Virus record (IMG/VR): IMGVR_UViG_3300006810_000117
Location: 1-40,459 of that record
Source: a virus
Reading direction: 5' to 3' (one strand)
DNA length: 40,459 nucleotides
In this document: positions 1-7,186 of the stretch, piece after piece
Layout of the letters: every line of letters starts with the position of its first letter
How positions within the stretch are numbered: the first letter of the stretch is position 1
The notes under the pieces: generated by a model
What the model saw: the letters and a program-made list of their open reading frames with translations, nothing else
What the model was told of the DNA's origin: nothing
The model's database searches: none
Position numbers and translations under genes: made by a program

Positions 1-388
1 ACTTCAGAGACAAATGCCGCAACGAGTGAGACCAACGCATCGAACAGTGCAACAGCAGCTGCGACAAGTGCGACTAATGCTTCAACTAGCGAGACCAACG
101 CTGCCGCAAGCAACACCCTAGCGCAGCAGTGGGCATCACAGACGACCGGCATCGTTGACAGCACAGAGTATGCTGCAAAAGCATGGGCTATAGGTGGCAC
201 TGGTGTCACAAATACAGCTGGCGCGGGTGCATCTAAAGACTGGGCTACAAAAGCCACATCTGTAGACGGTACGGAATACTCAGCTAAGTCGTATGCTGCT
301 GGCACACTGTCTGCCCTTAATGGTAGCGCAAAACAATGGGCGTTGGGCGGTGGCGGCAGCTTTGACCGAGACACAGCCGTCACAGGCT
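1..388 (+). repeat. Left copy of the contig-end overlap (matches 40072-40459)
   Basis: Bases 1-388 align without gaps to 40072-40459. I count 16 mismatches, all between positions 117 and 307; both flanks are identical. Fifteen changes are silent and one (position 217) changes Ala to Ser. This is the signature of circular closure of a genome assembled from two co-occurring strains, not of a functional inverted or terminal repeat. Confidence 0.85.
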
Positions 389-672
389 CTGGGATTACTG
401 CTGAATACTCTGCTCGGTATTGGGCGAACCAAGCAGCCAACTCAGCCCAAGACTTTGTTGATGTTTACTATGGGTCATTCAGTAATGACACCACTGCTGA
501 GAACTACCAGCTAAACACGAATGGCGGCTCAGTGAACGTGGGTGATTTGTACTTTGATTCTACAAACAACGTGATGCGTGTTCGGTCATTCTCTGGCTGG
601 AATAACGTCGCAACAGACACTAGCCAATTTGCGACTAAAGGCTTCAGCACGGCTATGGCAATCGCACTTTAA
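1..672 (+). CDS. Tail fibre protein, C-terminal part (gene split by the contig ends)
   Basis: This is the 3' part of the gene that begins at 39565. The frame is open from base 1 and ends at the TAA at 670-672. Joining the two pieces across the 388-base overlap gives a protein of about 392 aa. The first part carries Ala/Ser/Thr-rich SETNA-type repeats, typical of the long helical shaft of phage fibres. After these come repeated 'EYAAKAWAIGG', 'EYSAKSYAAG' and 'EYSARYWANQA' units, and a C-terminal 'VYYGSFSND...GDLYFDS...MRVRSFSGW' segment that I recognise as common in marine phage fibres. The protein probably trimerises and contacts the host surface. The receptor is not predictable from this. 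Confidence 0.85.
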   Translation, partial: TSETNAATSETNASNSATAAATSATNASTSETNAAASNTLAQQWASQTTGIVDSTEYAAKAWAIGGTGVTNTAGAGASKDWATKATSVDGTEYSAKSYAAGTLSALNGSAKQWALGGGGSFDRDTAVTGSGITAEYSARYWANQAANSAQDFVDVYYGSFSNDTTAENYQLNTNGGSVNVGDLYFDSTNNVMRVRSFSGWNNVATDTSQFATKGFSTAMAIAL

Positions 673-684
673 TAGGAAACAACG

Positions 685-1023
685 ATGGCACAGAACTTTA
701 GAAGATATCACCTCAATGCCGTAGGCGTTTCTGCGGCTGACATACCCGATGCAGCAAACTTTCCGACGGGATATCACACGATCATTAGTATTCGTATGGC
801 TAACGTCACAAGCAACATGATCATGGCTAAGGCCTACATTAACAATGGCACAGACGACATATCGCTGATTGTTGATGCACCCATTCCGGCTGGAAGCAGT
901 CTTGAGCTAATCGATGGCGGCTCAAAGATTGTAGTCACAGACGCAGACCGGCTGTATGTCCAGAGCGACACCGCAGCATCGATAGATGTGACTGTTTCTA
1001 TCGTACAAGAAATCAGCGAATAG
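685..1023 (+). CDS. Small virion-associated protein, unknown function
   Basis: A 112-aa protein starting with ATG 12 bases after the fibre stop, with a GGAAA-type ribosome site just upstream. Alternating beta-strand composition (for example 'DISLIVDAPIPAGSSLELID' and 'IDVTVSIVQEISE'), no signal peptide and no membrane segment suggest a compact beta domain. Its place between the fibre and the receptor-binding cassette suggests a tail-tip or fibre-attached protein. The function is inference from position only. I do not recognise a named family. Confidence 0.7.
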   Translation: MAQNFRRYHLNAVGVSAADIPDAANFPTGYHTIISIRMANVTSNMIMAKAYINNGTDDISLIVDAPIPAGSSLELIDGGSKIVVTDADRLYVQSDTAASIDVTVSIVQEISE

Positions 1024-1031
1024 GTGCAGTC

Positions 1032-1835
1032 ATGGGACACATAGGAAACACAGTCCAGACTGCTTTTACTAGCTTCGATAAACAGACGATTACTGGCAGT
1101 GGCACAGCGGTCTACACACTGTCTCACAACGTGGCGAATGAGCAAGAAATTGAAGTCTTTGTAAACAACGTCCGTCAGGAAGGTGGGTCAGGTAAGGCAT
1201 ATACCGTGTCTGGCAACCAGATCACATTTAGCGAGAACATCGCCAGCACCGATACAGTTTACGTCAACTTTGCTGGCAAAGCAGTTCAAACGGTTAGTCA
1301 TCCATCTGACCAACCGATGCAAGCGACCACAGGCACCTTTAGCGGAGCAATTTCTGTCGGCACAATTAAAGACAGTTCGAGCACTAACACTGCGATGACC
1401 ATTGATAGCACTGGTCGTATTCTGACACCTGCGAGACCAGCGTTCTTCGCGTATCTCCCCAGCAGTGTTCCTATTAATAATACCTCTGAAACCGATATGT
1501 GCCAGTATATGACATCAACAGACTTCAATGTTGGTGGTCACTATTCAGCGTCTGGTGGTTTTGTAGCACCAATAGATGGCATTTACTCTTTTCAGGTTGG
1601 TTTTTACTTCTATCCAATAGCATATGCAGAGGTGGAAGTTCATAAAAATGGTACTAGATACCAGCGTCTGTCCAATATAGTTGCCGCAAGTGCGGTCAAT
1701 CCCTATGCAAATAATTATGCCTTTCTGATGCAGTTGTCTTCATCCGATGAAGTCAAGGTTGCTGTGTCTGCTGGTACGGCAACACTTTATCATGGTGACA
1801 GAAACACTTTCTTCAGCGGTTTCTTAGTGGGGTAA
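1032..1835 (+). CDS. Tail fibre / receptor-binding protein with C1q-like C-terminal domain
   Basis: A 267-aa protein. Residues about 10-95 form an N-terminal beta domain ('AVYTLSHNVANEQEIEVFVN', then 'YTVSGNQITFSE') typical of a small phage-fibre anchor module. Residues about 115-135 carry the linker 'SSSTNTAMTIDSTGRILTP', which is shared with three downstream genes. The last 130 residues ('GGFVAPIDGIYSFQVGFYF' through 'FFSGFLVG') read as a C1q/TNF-like jelly roll, a fold that trimerises and binds ligands. It is probably the most complete member of the cassette, because it has both anchor and tip. The receptor is unknown. Confidence 0.75.
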   Translation: MGHIGNTVQTAFTSFDKQTITGSGTAVYTLSHNVANEQEIEVFVNNVRQEGGSGKAYTVSGNQITFSENIASTDTVYVNFAGKAVQTVSHPSDQPMQATTGTFSGAISVGTIKDSSSTNTAMTIDSTGRILTPARPAFFAYLPSSVPINNTSETDMCQYMTSTDFNVGGHYSASGGFVAPIDGIYSFQVGFYFYPIAYAEVEVHKNGTRYQRLSNIVAASAVNPYANNYAFLMQLSSSDEVKVAVSAGTATLYHGDRNTFFSGFLVG

Positions 1836-1841
1836 TTAGAC

Positions 1842-2366
1842 ATGGCACTTTCTAAGATAACAAATGGTGGTGTAGCGGCATCTGGTTTACCAGCGGGTAG
1901 TGTATTGCAGGTTGTTAGCACGACAAAGACGGATACTTGGTCTGACACTCCCGGCGCAGGGGTATTTCTTGACATCACAGGTTTATCAGTAGCTATCACA
2001 CCGACTTCAACTACAAGTAAAATACTTGTGACTTTTTCTACTAATGTTAGCGCAAATGGTGCCTCCACAACAGGCGTCCGTTTAATGCGAGATTCAACAG
2101 CAATTAGCGTTGGTGATGCGGCTGGCTCCAGACCGCTTGCCACAACTGGCGGTGGGGGACATGAGGGTGCTAATTGGAACGGTGATGTTTTAGCTAGTTC
2201 GTTCTTAGATTCACCAGCTACAACAAGTTCAGTAACTTACAAACTGCAATTAACTGGAAACGCATCAGCTACGCAGTATGTGAATATGAAGGCTAGAGAC
2301 TCTAATTCTACTGCGGAGGATATGCGAATGACATCTCATATTACTGTGATGGAGATTGCAGGATGA
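1842..2366 (+). CDS. Receptor-binding cassette protein, second type (paralogue of 4639-5130)
   Basis: A 174-aa protein starting six bases after the previous stop. It is defined by 'LPAGSVLQVVSTTKTDTW' near the N terminus, 'ITPTSTTSKILVT' in the middle, 'SFLDSPATTSSVTYKL', and the ending 'HITVMEIAG'. The same landmarks in the same order occur in the gene at 4639, so the two are paralogues. The fold looks all-beta. This type is common next to fibre genes of marine phages, where it is taken to be a fibre tip. That role is inferred from context. Confidence 0.72.
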   Translation: MALSKITNGGVAASGLPAGSVLQVVSTTKTDTWSDTPGAGVFLDITGLSVAITPTSTTSKILVTFSTNVSANGASTTGVRLMRDSTAISVGDAAGSRPLATTGGGGHEGANWNGDVLASSFLDSPATTSSVTYKLQLTGNASATQYVNMKARDSNSTAEDMRMTSHITVMEIAG

Positions 2367-2429
2367 GGCATGAAGCTATCTATAATTTATACTCAGCCGT
2401 GATGATGTAGTCTGGCCGGAGAAACCATA

Positions 2430-2534
2430 ATGGCATACATAGGAAAATCACCTGTAGGCGGTGGGTTTAATAAACTATCATTCCCTGCTGCCTCTGCTAC
2501 AGACACCTACGCTCTTACGCTAGGTGCTGAATAA
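2430..2534 (+). CDS. 34-aa ORF resembling the N terminus of the next gene (possible gene remnant)
   Basis: ATG at 2430, stop TAA at 2532-2534, preceded by GGAG at 2418-2421 with good spacing. The peptide starts 'MAYIGKSPVGGGFNKL', and the gene at 2559 starts 'MAYIGSQQGTAAPILLDSIS', so it looks like the anchor end of the same family cut short by a stop codon. Either it is the stump of an old receptor-binding gene left after cassette exchange, or it is a translated mini-protein. The intact ribosome site leaves translation possible. Confidence 0.5.
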   Translation: MAYIGKSPVGGGFNKLSFPAASATDTYALTLGAE

Positions 2535-2558
2535 CTAATTTACAAACGGAGATAGCTC

Positions 2559-3026
2559 ATGGCCTATATCGGCTCCCAACAGGGGACTGCCGCGCCTATT
2601 CTGTTGGACAGCATCAGCGTTGTGAATGGACAAGCGGCATACACTATGCAGAAGAATAGTGTTAACTACTCACCAGCGTCTGAACTTACGCTACAGGTCA
2701 GTCTCAACGGACTTGTCCAAGCACCTTCTAACAGTTTCACCATAAGCGGAAGCACAATCACCTTTGCCGACCCACTCGTGACCGGAGATGTCATTGACTA
2801 CATCCTCGACCGTGAACCATCTACTGGAACGATGGAACCGCTGGATGCAAGTGTAACAGCAGACAAGATTGCAAGTTCGGTCATGCGGAACGGCATTAGG
2901 GTCAATGGTGCCACACTGTCTACTAATACTACGATTGCATCATCAGAACGCGCCATGGTCGCAGGTACATTCACGATAGACACCTCAACCACACTTACAA
3001 TCAACGGGGAGATGACCATTGTCTAA
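2559..3026 (+). CDS. Fibre-anchor type protein (MAYIG family)
   Basis: A 155-aa protein with ribosome site GGAGATAG just before the ATG. Residues 1-95 match a module I recognise from marine podovirus tail genes: 'MAYIG', 'NGQAAYTM', 'LQVSLNGLVQAPSN', 'ISGSTITFADPL', 'GDVIDYILD'. The C-terminal 40 residues ('TTIASSERAMVAGTFTIDTS') form a short beta region of the kind that ends many such proteins. It overlaps the next gene by eight bases, so the two are probably translated together. Likely role: a base that links fibre or tip proteins to the virion. This is inference from family and position. Confidence 0.72.
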   Translation: MAYIGSQQGTAAPILLDSISVVNGQAAYTMQKNSVNYSPASELTLQVSLNGLVQAPSNSFTISGSTITFADPLVTGDVIDYILDREPSTGTMEPLDASVTADKIASSVMRNGIRVNGATLSTNTTIASSERAMVAGTFTIDTSTTLTINGEMTIV

Positions 3027-3555
3027 ACTTTACGTCAACGACATCTACTCGAAGGCTGGTGCGTCAGAAGCAATCAACATCGACAGTGATGGTAACGTTA
3101 ATATTCCAAACAAACTCACTGTTGGAACTATTCCTGCTGTGTTTGCTCAAGGCGGCAACAACTCCAACAAACAAGTTGAAACAGGAGACAGAATTGGTGC
3201 CACAAACGATGGGCAAGCGGCGTTTTTAACGGATGGTACTCAGCGTTCATTTATTCAAGGCGGTATGACTTACAACAGTGCTACTGGGACATTTACTGTG
3301 CCTGTCGCTGGTCTCTATTACATCATGGGTCAATACTATTTGAACGAGAATAATACAGCAAGAATACAGTGCTACATAAATGACACTGCCGTTTCTCTAG
3401 CGCATACCCATATTAGTGGTGGAACCGTTCGTACTGAGTGTATTCAAAGCCTCTCCGCTAATGATGAAATTGAATTTAGACAAGACACTGGCAGTACCAG
3501 AACAATATATGAGGGTGTGAATCACACGCTTATAAGTATCTATTTAGTGGGGTAA
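3019..3555 (+). CDS. C1q-like tail tip / receptor-binding protein
   Basis: A 178-aa protein. The start is a TTG at 3019, supported by GGGGAG at 3006-3011 and by overlap with the previous gene. The N-terminal 40 residues ('KLYVNDIYSKAGASEAINID') act as a short linker. The rest is a C1q-like jelly roll: 'GTFTVPVAGLYYIMGQYYL', 'ARIQCYINDTAV', 'ECIQSLSANDEIEF', ending 'LISIYLVG'. It lacks the anchor module of the 1032 gene, so it may assemble on the 2559 protein. The receptor is unknown. Confidence 0.72.
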   Translation: MSKLYVNDIYSKAGASEAINIDSDGNVNIPNKLTVGTIPAVFAQGGNNSNKQVETGDRIGATNDGQAAFLTDGTQRSFIQGGMTYNSATGTFTVPVAGLYYIMGQYYLNENNTARIQCYINDTAVSLAHTHISGGTVRTECIQSLSANDEIEFRQDTGSTRTIYEGVNHTLISIYLVG

Positions 3556-3561
3556 TGGATA

Positions 3562-4098
3562 ATGGCATCAGTATTGAACGTTGACCAGATCGGTCACTCA
3601 ACATCAGGCACTACCGCTCTGACTATAGACAGCAGTGGTCGTGTTTTAATGCCTAATAAACCATTTGTGTCTGCCGCTTGGAATGGTTCTGGGACAACCG
3701 CATATTCTACTCCGCTTTCTCGTTTCACCACTTACAATACAACTGATACTAATATTGGGTCTGGTAACACGAGAATAATTTACAAAAACGATTACAACAT
3801 GCTGGATACAACTAATGGATTAGTAACCATACCAGTGACAGGTATCTATCTTATAGTTGGACATTATGCGGCGGCATTATCAGGAACTTTAGGTAGAAGG
3901 ATTGGACATCTGTTTGTAACACCCTCTGGTGGTTCTATCACGGATTATGGCGAGTGGGTTGAAAGTTACGGCACCTATGATGATTCAACAGGGACAAAAT
4001 TGTTAAGTCTTAACGCAAATGATCAAGTCGCATTTGGTCACAATGTTTCGGTTATAAATTGGGATGCGTTTGGTTTTGAAATGATTTTGCTAGGATAG
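3562..4098 (+). CDS. C1q-like tail tip / receptor-binding protein
   Basis: A 178-aa protein of the same build as its neighbours. The N-terminal linker 'STSGTTALTIDSSGRVLMP' matches the 'TAMTIDSTGRILTP' linker of the 1032 gene, and is followed by a C1q-like domain with 'GLVTIPVTGIYLIVGHYAAA' and 'LLSLNANDQVAFGHN', ending 'FEMILLG'. Linkers are conserved across the cassette while the domains differ, as expected for interchangeable binding modules. Spacing to both neighbours is a few bases. Confidence 0.72.
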   Translation: MASVLNVDQIGHSTSGTTALTIDSSGRVLMPNKPFVSAAWNGSGTTAYSTPLSRFTTYNTTDTNIGSGNTRIIYKNDYNMLDTTNGLVTIPVTGIYLIVGHYAAALSGTLGRRIGHLFVTPSGGSITDYGEWVESYGTYDDSTGTKLLSLNANDQVAFGHNVSVINWDAFGFEMILLG

Positions 4099-4110
4099 GG
4101 GTAATTAGAT

Positions 4111-4626
4111 ATGACAAGCATACTTAAAGTCTCAAGCATCCAAGACCCCACAAACAGCAACACAGCGTTACAGATTGATACGAGTGGGCGTGTGACTACG
4201 CCTGTTGTTCCTGCTTGGCGAGTGTCACTAAACGCAACCCAATCAGTTTCATCTACTGGATACACTCAAGTACAACTTGACCTAACAAGTACAGAAAACT
4301 GCTTTTTAAATGGTGGTGTGACAATCTCAAGTTATGAAGTGGTTGTGCCAATAACAGGAATTTACGCCGTACATTCTTATGTAAGGGTTGATGGCGTCGG
4401 AACAGGTTATGTGCAATTAGGTATAACGATAAATGGTGTAAGAACTGGCATGAGTGATTCATACAGTATAGAGGGTTCTCCACCGGGTAATTACACCACT
4501 ATAAACGCAAGCGATGTTTTCAGCGTAAACGCAAACGATACATTTAGAATGGAAGTTTATACAAGCAATGACAATTCTTACACTATAAATAGCAATACTG
4601 TGTTTTCAGGGCATTTAGTAGGATAG
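4111..4626 (+). CDS. C1q-like tail tip / receptor-binding protein
   Basis: A 171-aa protein with the linker 'NSNTALQIDTSGRVTTP' near residue 15, followed by a C1q-like domain ('VVPITGIYAVHSYVRVDG', 'INASDVFSVNANDTFRMEV', ending 'VFSGHLVG'). It is the fourth C1q-like protein in 3.6 kb. The domain boundaries and the 'VP-TGIY' and 'NAND' landmarks are as in the 3562 gene. Composition is more AT-rich by eye than in the replication genes, as in most of this cassette, which may reflect exchange between phages. Confidence 0.72.
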   Translation: MTSILKVSSIQDPTNSNTALQIDTSGRVTTPVVPAWRVSLNATQSVSSTGYTQVQLDLTSTENCFLNGGVTISSYEVVVPITGIYAVHSYVRVDGVGTGYVQLGITINGVRTGMSDSYSIEGSPPGNYTTINASDVFSVNANDTFRMEVYTSNDNSYTINSNTVFSGHLVG

Positions 4627-4638
4627 AGGGGGACTAAC

Positions 4639-5130
4639 ATGGGATTAATACGATTACAATCCAGCAGTCTTCCTAGTGGGTCTGTGTTGCAAGTGGTTCA
4701 GGGTATCAAGACTGACTACAGTTATACTACATCGTCATCATTCGCCAGTAGTGGTCTTAAAGCATCAATCACACCCTCATCAACCAGCAGTAAGGTGCTT
4801 GTAACAATACACACTCTGTTGGGACAAAGTAATTATCTCAAACGTATTTACTTGAAGTTGATAGGCGGTAATGCCGCCACGGGGTACATAGGTGATGATG
4901 GAACTGGTGTTGAGTGTTCTATGGCTGTCACAACAAGAGTATCGGACGCTTATGGGATGATACCAGTAAGTTTGCAGTATCTTGATAGCCCATCTACCAC
5001 ATCTTCAACAGAGTATGATTTGCATTGGGCTGTTGAGGCTAATGAAGGCATTATGAACAGGCCGCAGAATTTAGATGCAAACGGCGCTAAAACAGCAAGC
5101 ACAATCGTCCTACAGGAGATTGCTGGATGA
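4639..5130 (+). CDS. Receptor-binding cassette protein, second type (paralogue of 1842-2366)
   Basis: A 163-aa protein. 'LPSGSVLQVVQGIKTDY', 'ITPSSTSSKVLVT', 'QYLDSPSTTSSTEYDLHW' and the ending 'TIVLQEIAG' line up with the same landmarks in the 1842 gene. It is the last member of the cassette, and its TGA overlaps the ATG of the 5127 membrane protein, so the receptor-binding and lysis genes are translationally linked. All-beta, presumably a tail tip. The role is inferred from context. Confidence 0.72.
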   Translation: MGLIRLQSSSLPSGSVLQVVQGIKTDYSYTTSSSFASSGLKASITPSSTSSKVLVTIHTLLGQSNYLKRIYLKLIGGNAATGYIGDDGTGVECSMAVTTRVSDAYGMIPVSLQYLDSPSTTSSTEYDLHWAVEANEGIMNRPQNLDANGAKTASTIVLQEIAG

Positions 5131-5339
5131 GTGCGATGAAGCAGACACTATCGGTAGCACCAGAACTGCGTGTTGCTCTGGATTTAGAAGCACATGAGAA
5201 AGAGTGTGCTATTCGCTACTCAGCAGTCGAAGAGAAACTTAATATGCTAGACAAACGCCTGTGGCGGCTGGAAGCAATGATCATGGGGTCTACTGTGGTC
5301 ATCGTGGGTCTGGCAGCGTCACTATTAATGAAGATCTAA
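5127..5339 (+). CDS. Small single-TM protein with coiled coil, possible holin-like lysis protein
   Basis: A 70-aa protein. Residues about 18-49 are charged and helical ('KECAIRYSAVEEKLNMLDK'), and residues about 52-69 form one hydrophobic membrane segment ('MGSTVVIVGLAASLLM'). This build resembles XhlA-like or small holin-type proteins. It starts by ATGA overlap with the receptor-binding gene and opens the lysis module. Holin function is an inference. The 3-TM protein at 6463 is the other candidate. Confidence 0.65.
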   Translation: MSAMKQTLSVAPELRVALDLEAHEKECAIRYSAVEEKLNMLDKRLWRLEAMIMGSTVVIVGLAASLLMKI

Positions 5340-5372
5340 TGATGGGAGAGCATACCAGAGGGAGAACCTGGG

Positions 5373-5834
5373 ATGCTAGCAGAGCTGGCCGCTTGCAATG
5401 CGGCACTGGCGGTTATTACTAAAACACTTCAACACGGCAAAGAGCTAACGACTGCAGGGAAAGCTGTAGCTGACTTTGTGATTAACAAAGATGCCCTGGC
5501 CACCAAGGCTACCAAAAAGAAACACTCTATTTGGACAAAGATTGCGCCAGGCGGCAAAGAAGACATGCTGCAGACCTTTATGGCGCTAGAAGAAATCAAG
5601 AAACAAGAGGACAAACTGCGCGAGACCATGCAGCTGTATGGCCGGGCTGGGTTGTATCAAGACTGGGTACGCTTCCAAGCTCAGGCGCGTAAGTCACGCC
5701 AGGCTGCCGAGAAAGAACGCCAGCTGGCTATGGAACACTTAAAAGAAAACATCATGATTGCTACTGCAGCCCTGGCTTTGCTTGGGGTCATTGTGGGCAT
5801 CCTGGTGTTCATACTTAACACTAGAGGTATCTAA
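5373..5834 (+). CDS. C-terminally membrane-anchored lysis-module protein, unknown function
   Basis: A 153-aa protein starting after a GGGAG-rich leader. Residues 1-45 are Ala/Leu-rich, residues about 50-122 are strongly charged and helical (probable coiled coil, 'ARKSRQAAEKERQLAMEHL'), and residues about 126-148 form a membrane segment. I recall similar proteins beside lysis genes of marine podoviruses, with no assigned function. It could be a spanin-like or holin-associated factor, but no lipobox or typical Rz signal anchor is present. Confidence 0.65.
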   Translation: MLAELAACNAALAVITKTLQHGKELTTAGKAVADFVINKDALATKATKKKHSIWTKIAPGGKEDMLQTFMALEEIKKQEDKLRETMQLYGRAGLYQDWVRFQAQARKSRQAAEKERQLAMEHLKENIMIATAALALLGVIVGILVFILNTRGI

Positions 5835-5836
5835 AG

Positions 5837-6040
5837 ATGATCACAGTAGTTGTGCTTGCCTGTTATGTAGCGCAGCCCGAGTTTTGCCATCAGTTTACTG
5901 ATACGAGAGGCAGTGTTTTTACACAAGAGCAATGCGAAGCCCGAGCTTATGAGATGGGTAAAGATATCATAAAAACCGAGCAGGGGACTTTGTACCCAAC
6001 CAAGTTTAAATGCGTAATGCCAAAGGGTATCGAAACATGA
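5837..6040 (+). CDS. Small four-cysteine protein with N-terminal hydrophobic stretch
   Basis: A 67-aa protein. 'MITVVVLACYVAQPEFC' gives a short hydrophobic start. Cysteines at residues 9, 17, 33 and 59 could form two disulphides if the protein is exported. It lies between the membrane protein and the lysozyme, and its stop overlaps the lysozyme start (ATGA at 6037). A lysis accessory role is likely by position. The molecular function is unknown. Confidence 0.6.
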   Translation: MITVVVLACYVAQPEFCHQFTDTRGSVFTQEQCEARAYEMGKDIIKTEQGTLYPTKFKCVMPKGIET

Positions 6041-6459
6041 ATGAAAACCAGTTAGATCGTGTGCGTAAACGGTTGATCGCTGAAGAGGGTCTAAAGTTAC
6101 AGCTTTATCATTGTACAGCCGGCAAGCTCACGATAGGCGTAGGGCGTAATGTTGAAGACCGGGGTATCACACACGACACCGCCATGCAGATGCTAGATGA
6201 GGACATCGATATCTGCGTAGGTGAGCTTGAGAAGAACCTCAGCTGGTTCGAAGATGCCCCAGACAAGATCCAGGAAGTCTTGATCGACCTGTGTTTTAAC
6301 ATGGGTATCAATAGACTGATGGGCTTTGTTAAGACGCTGCATAAACTAAAGACCGGCGCATACAAAGAGGCCGCGGAAGAGCTCCTGGACAGCCGTTATG
6401 CGTCCTCAGTACCCAACCGTGCCAAGCGCAACGCAGACATCATAGCATCGATGGAGTAG
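6037..6459 (+). CDS. Endolysin, T4-lysozyme type (GH24)
   Basis: A 140-aa muramidase that cleaves the glycan strands of peptidoglycan at the end of infection. The start at 6037 is chosen because it overlaps the upstream stop (ATGA) and gives a normal N terminus; an in-frame start at 6010 would add nine residues. The region 'EEGLKLQLYHCTAGKLTIGVG' aligns with T4 lysozyme and gives the triad E17-(8)-C26-(5)-T32, so Cys replaces the usual Asp20. A Cys variant at this place is known in phage lysozymes and is compatible with activity. There is no signal-anchor sequence, so release should depend on a holin. Confidence 0.9.
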   Translation: MNENQLDRVRKRLIAEEGLKLQLYHCTAGKLTIGVGRNVEDRGITHDTAMQMLDEDIDICVGELEKNLSWFEDAPDKIQEVLIDLCFNMGINRLMGFVKTLHKLKTGAYKEAAEELLDSRYASSVPNRAKRNADIIASME

Positions 6460-6462
6460 CCG

Positions 6463-6834
6463 ATGATCGCAGCCCTTATACCAGCCGTATCGAGTATCCT
6501 GGACAAAGTGATACCAGATGCCGACACAAAGCAGCGCCTGGCAGCTGAGATTAGCACCATGGCAGAAAAGCATGCCCAGGAGATCGCTCTGCAGCAGATC
6601 GAGATCAACAAGGCAGACGCCAAAGGTAACTGGTTTCAGTCGTCCTGGCGTCCACTTACAGGCTACGTATGTGTCCTGGGTTTCATGGTTAACTTTCTGA
6701 TATCACCGATTGCAGCTGGGTTTGGTGTACACATACCCCAGGCTGACACATCGACTATGTTGCCGGTTCTGATGGGTATGCTCGGCCTGGGTGGCATGAG
6801 AAGCTATGAGCGCATCAAGGGTGTCGGTAAGTGA
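6463..6834 (+). CDS. Holin, GTA-type 3-TM family
   Basis: A 123-aa protein. An amphipathic N terminus (1-15) and a charged helix (20-55) precede the family landmark 'WRPLTGY' at 62-68, then hydrophobic segments at about 68-88 and 97-113 and a basic tail. This matches the 'holin of 3TMs, for gene-transfer release' family found in alphaproteobacterial gene transfer agents and marine phages. It should permeabilise the inner membrane and let the lysozyme out. It lies three bases after the lysozyme gene. Confidence 0.82.
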   Translation: MIAALIPAVSSILDKVIPDADTKQRLAAEISTMAEKHAQEIALQQIEINKADAKGNWFQSSWRPLTGYVCVLGFMVNFLISPIAAGFGVHIPQADTSTMLPVLMGMLGLGGMRSYERIKGVGK

Positions 6835-6885
6835 TGTGGTGCAAAGACGATCATACGACCAAAGAACAAGCGGAGATCAATAGAA

Positions 6886-7095
6886 ATGCCAAAGGTAACG
6901 ATGGAGCGCGTCCTGGCGTGGAAACTGCTGCCCCGGTTAGTAATGGCAGTCCTCTTATGGCAGTATGTGGCAGTCTTAGATTGGTACATGGCGATACCCC
7001 AGGACATAGTATCGACACAAGCGACAGCCCTAACAGCAACGGTTACTGGGGCGCTTAGCGGTGCCTTTGGTTTATGGTTAGGCCACGAACGCTAA
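6886..7095 (+). CDS. Small two-TM membrane protein of the lysis module
   Basis: A 69-aa protein: 'MPKVTMERVLAWKLLPR' followed by hydrophobic segments at about 12-33 and 46-65, ending in a short polar tail. I recall similar proteins ('RVLAWKLLPR', 'GALTGAF...W') after lysozyme and holin genes in marine podoviruses. A ribosome site GGAG lies about ten bases before the ATG. It may be an antiholin or second holin. It is the last gene before the late terminator. Confidence 0.7.
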   Translation: MPKVTMERVLAWKLLPRLVMAVLLWQYVAVLDWYMAIPQDIVSTQATALTATVTGALSGAFGLWLGHER

Positions 7096-7132
7096 TGCAA
7101 ATTAAATAAATAAAGATGCAATTTGTATCTAG

Positions 7133-7164
7133 ACATCGTCCCCCCAATGTGGACGGTGTTTTTT
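7133..7164 (+). terminator. Rho-independent terminator closing the late operon
   Basis: The stem ACATCGTCC (7133-7141) pairs with GGACGGTGT (7151-7159), nine pairs including one G-U, around a nine-base loop, followed by six T (7159-7164). It lies 37 bases after the last lysis gene and seven bases before the next promoter motif, so it separates the late block from the early block. Confidence 0.85.
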
Positions 7165-7170
7165 CGAAGT

Positions 7171-7186
7171 ACTTGTGTTCCCCCAT
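7171..7186 (+). promoter_or_regulatory. Promoter-like motif, copy 1 (early/att block)
   Basis: ACTTGTGTTCCCCCAT at 7171-7186. Its 14-base core TTGTGTTCCCCCAT recurs exactly at 9362, 11935 and 20877, always in a gap upstream of a gene block. It is probably a promoter for the phage RNA polymerase, and it lies directly after the late terminator. Confidence 0.75.

Noticed and set aside
685-5130. Diversity-generating retroelement acting on the receptor cassette
   Set aside because: No reverse transcriptase gene or template/variable repeat pair was seen anywhere in the window.
6831-7058. A 75-codon frame after the holin gene
   Set aside because: Most of it overlaps the two-TM protein at 6886 in another frame, and its product is low-complexity in the overlap. 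Only about 50 bases are not explained otherwise. The membrane protein is the better call.
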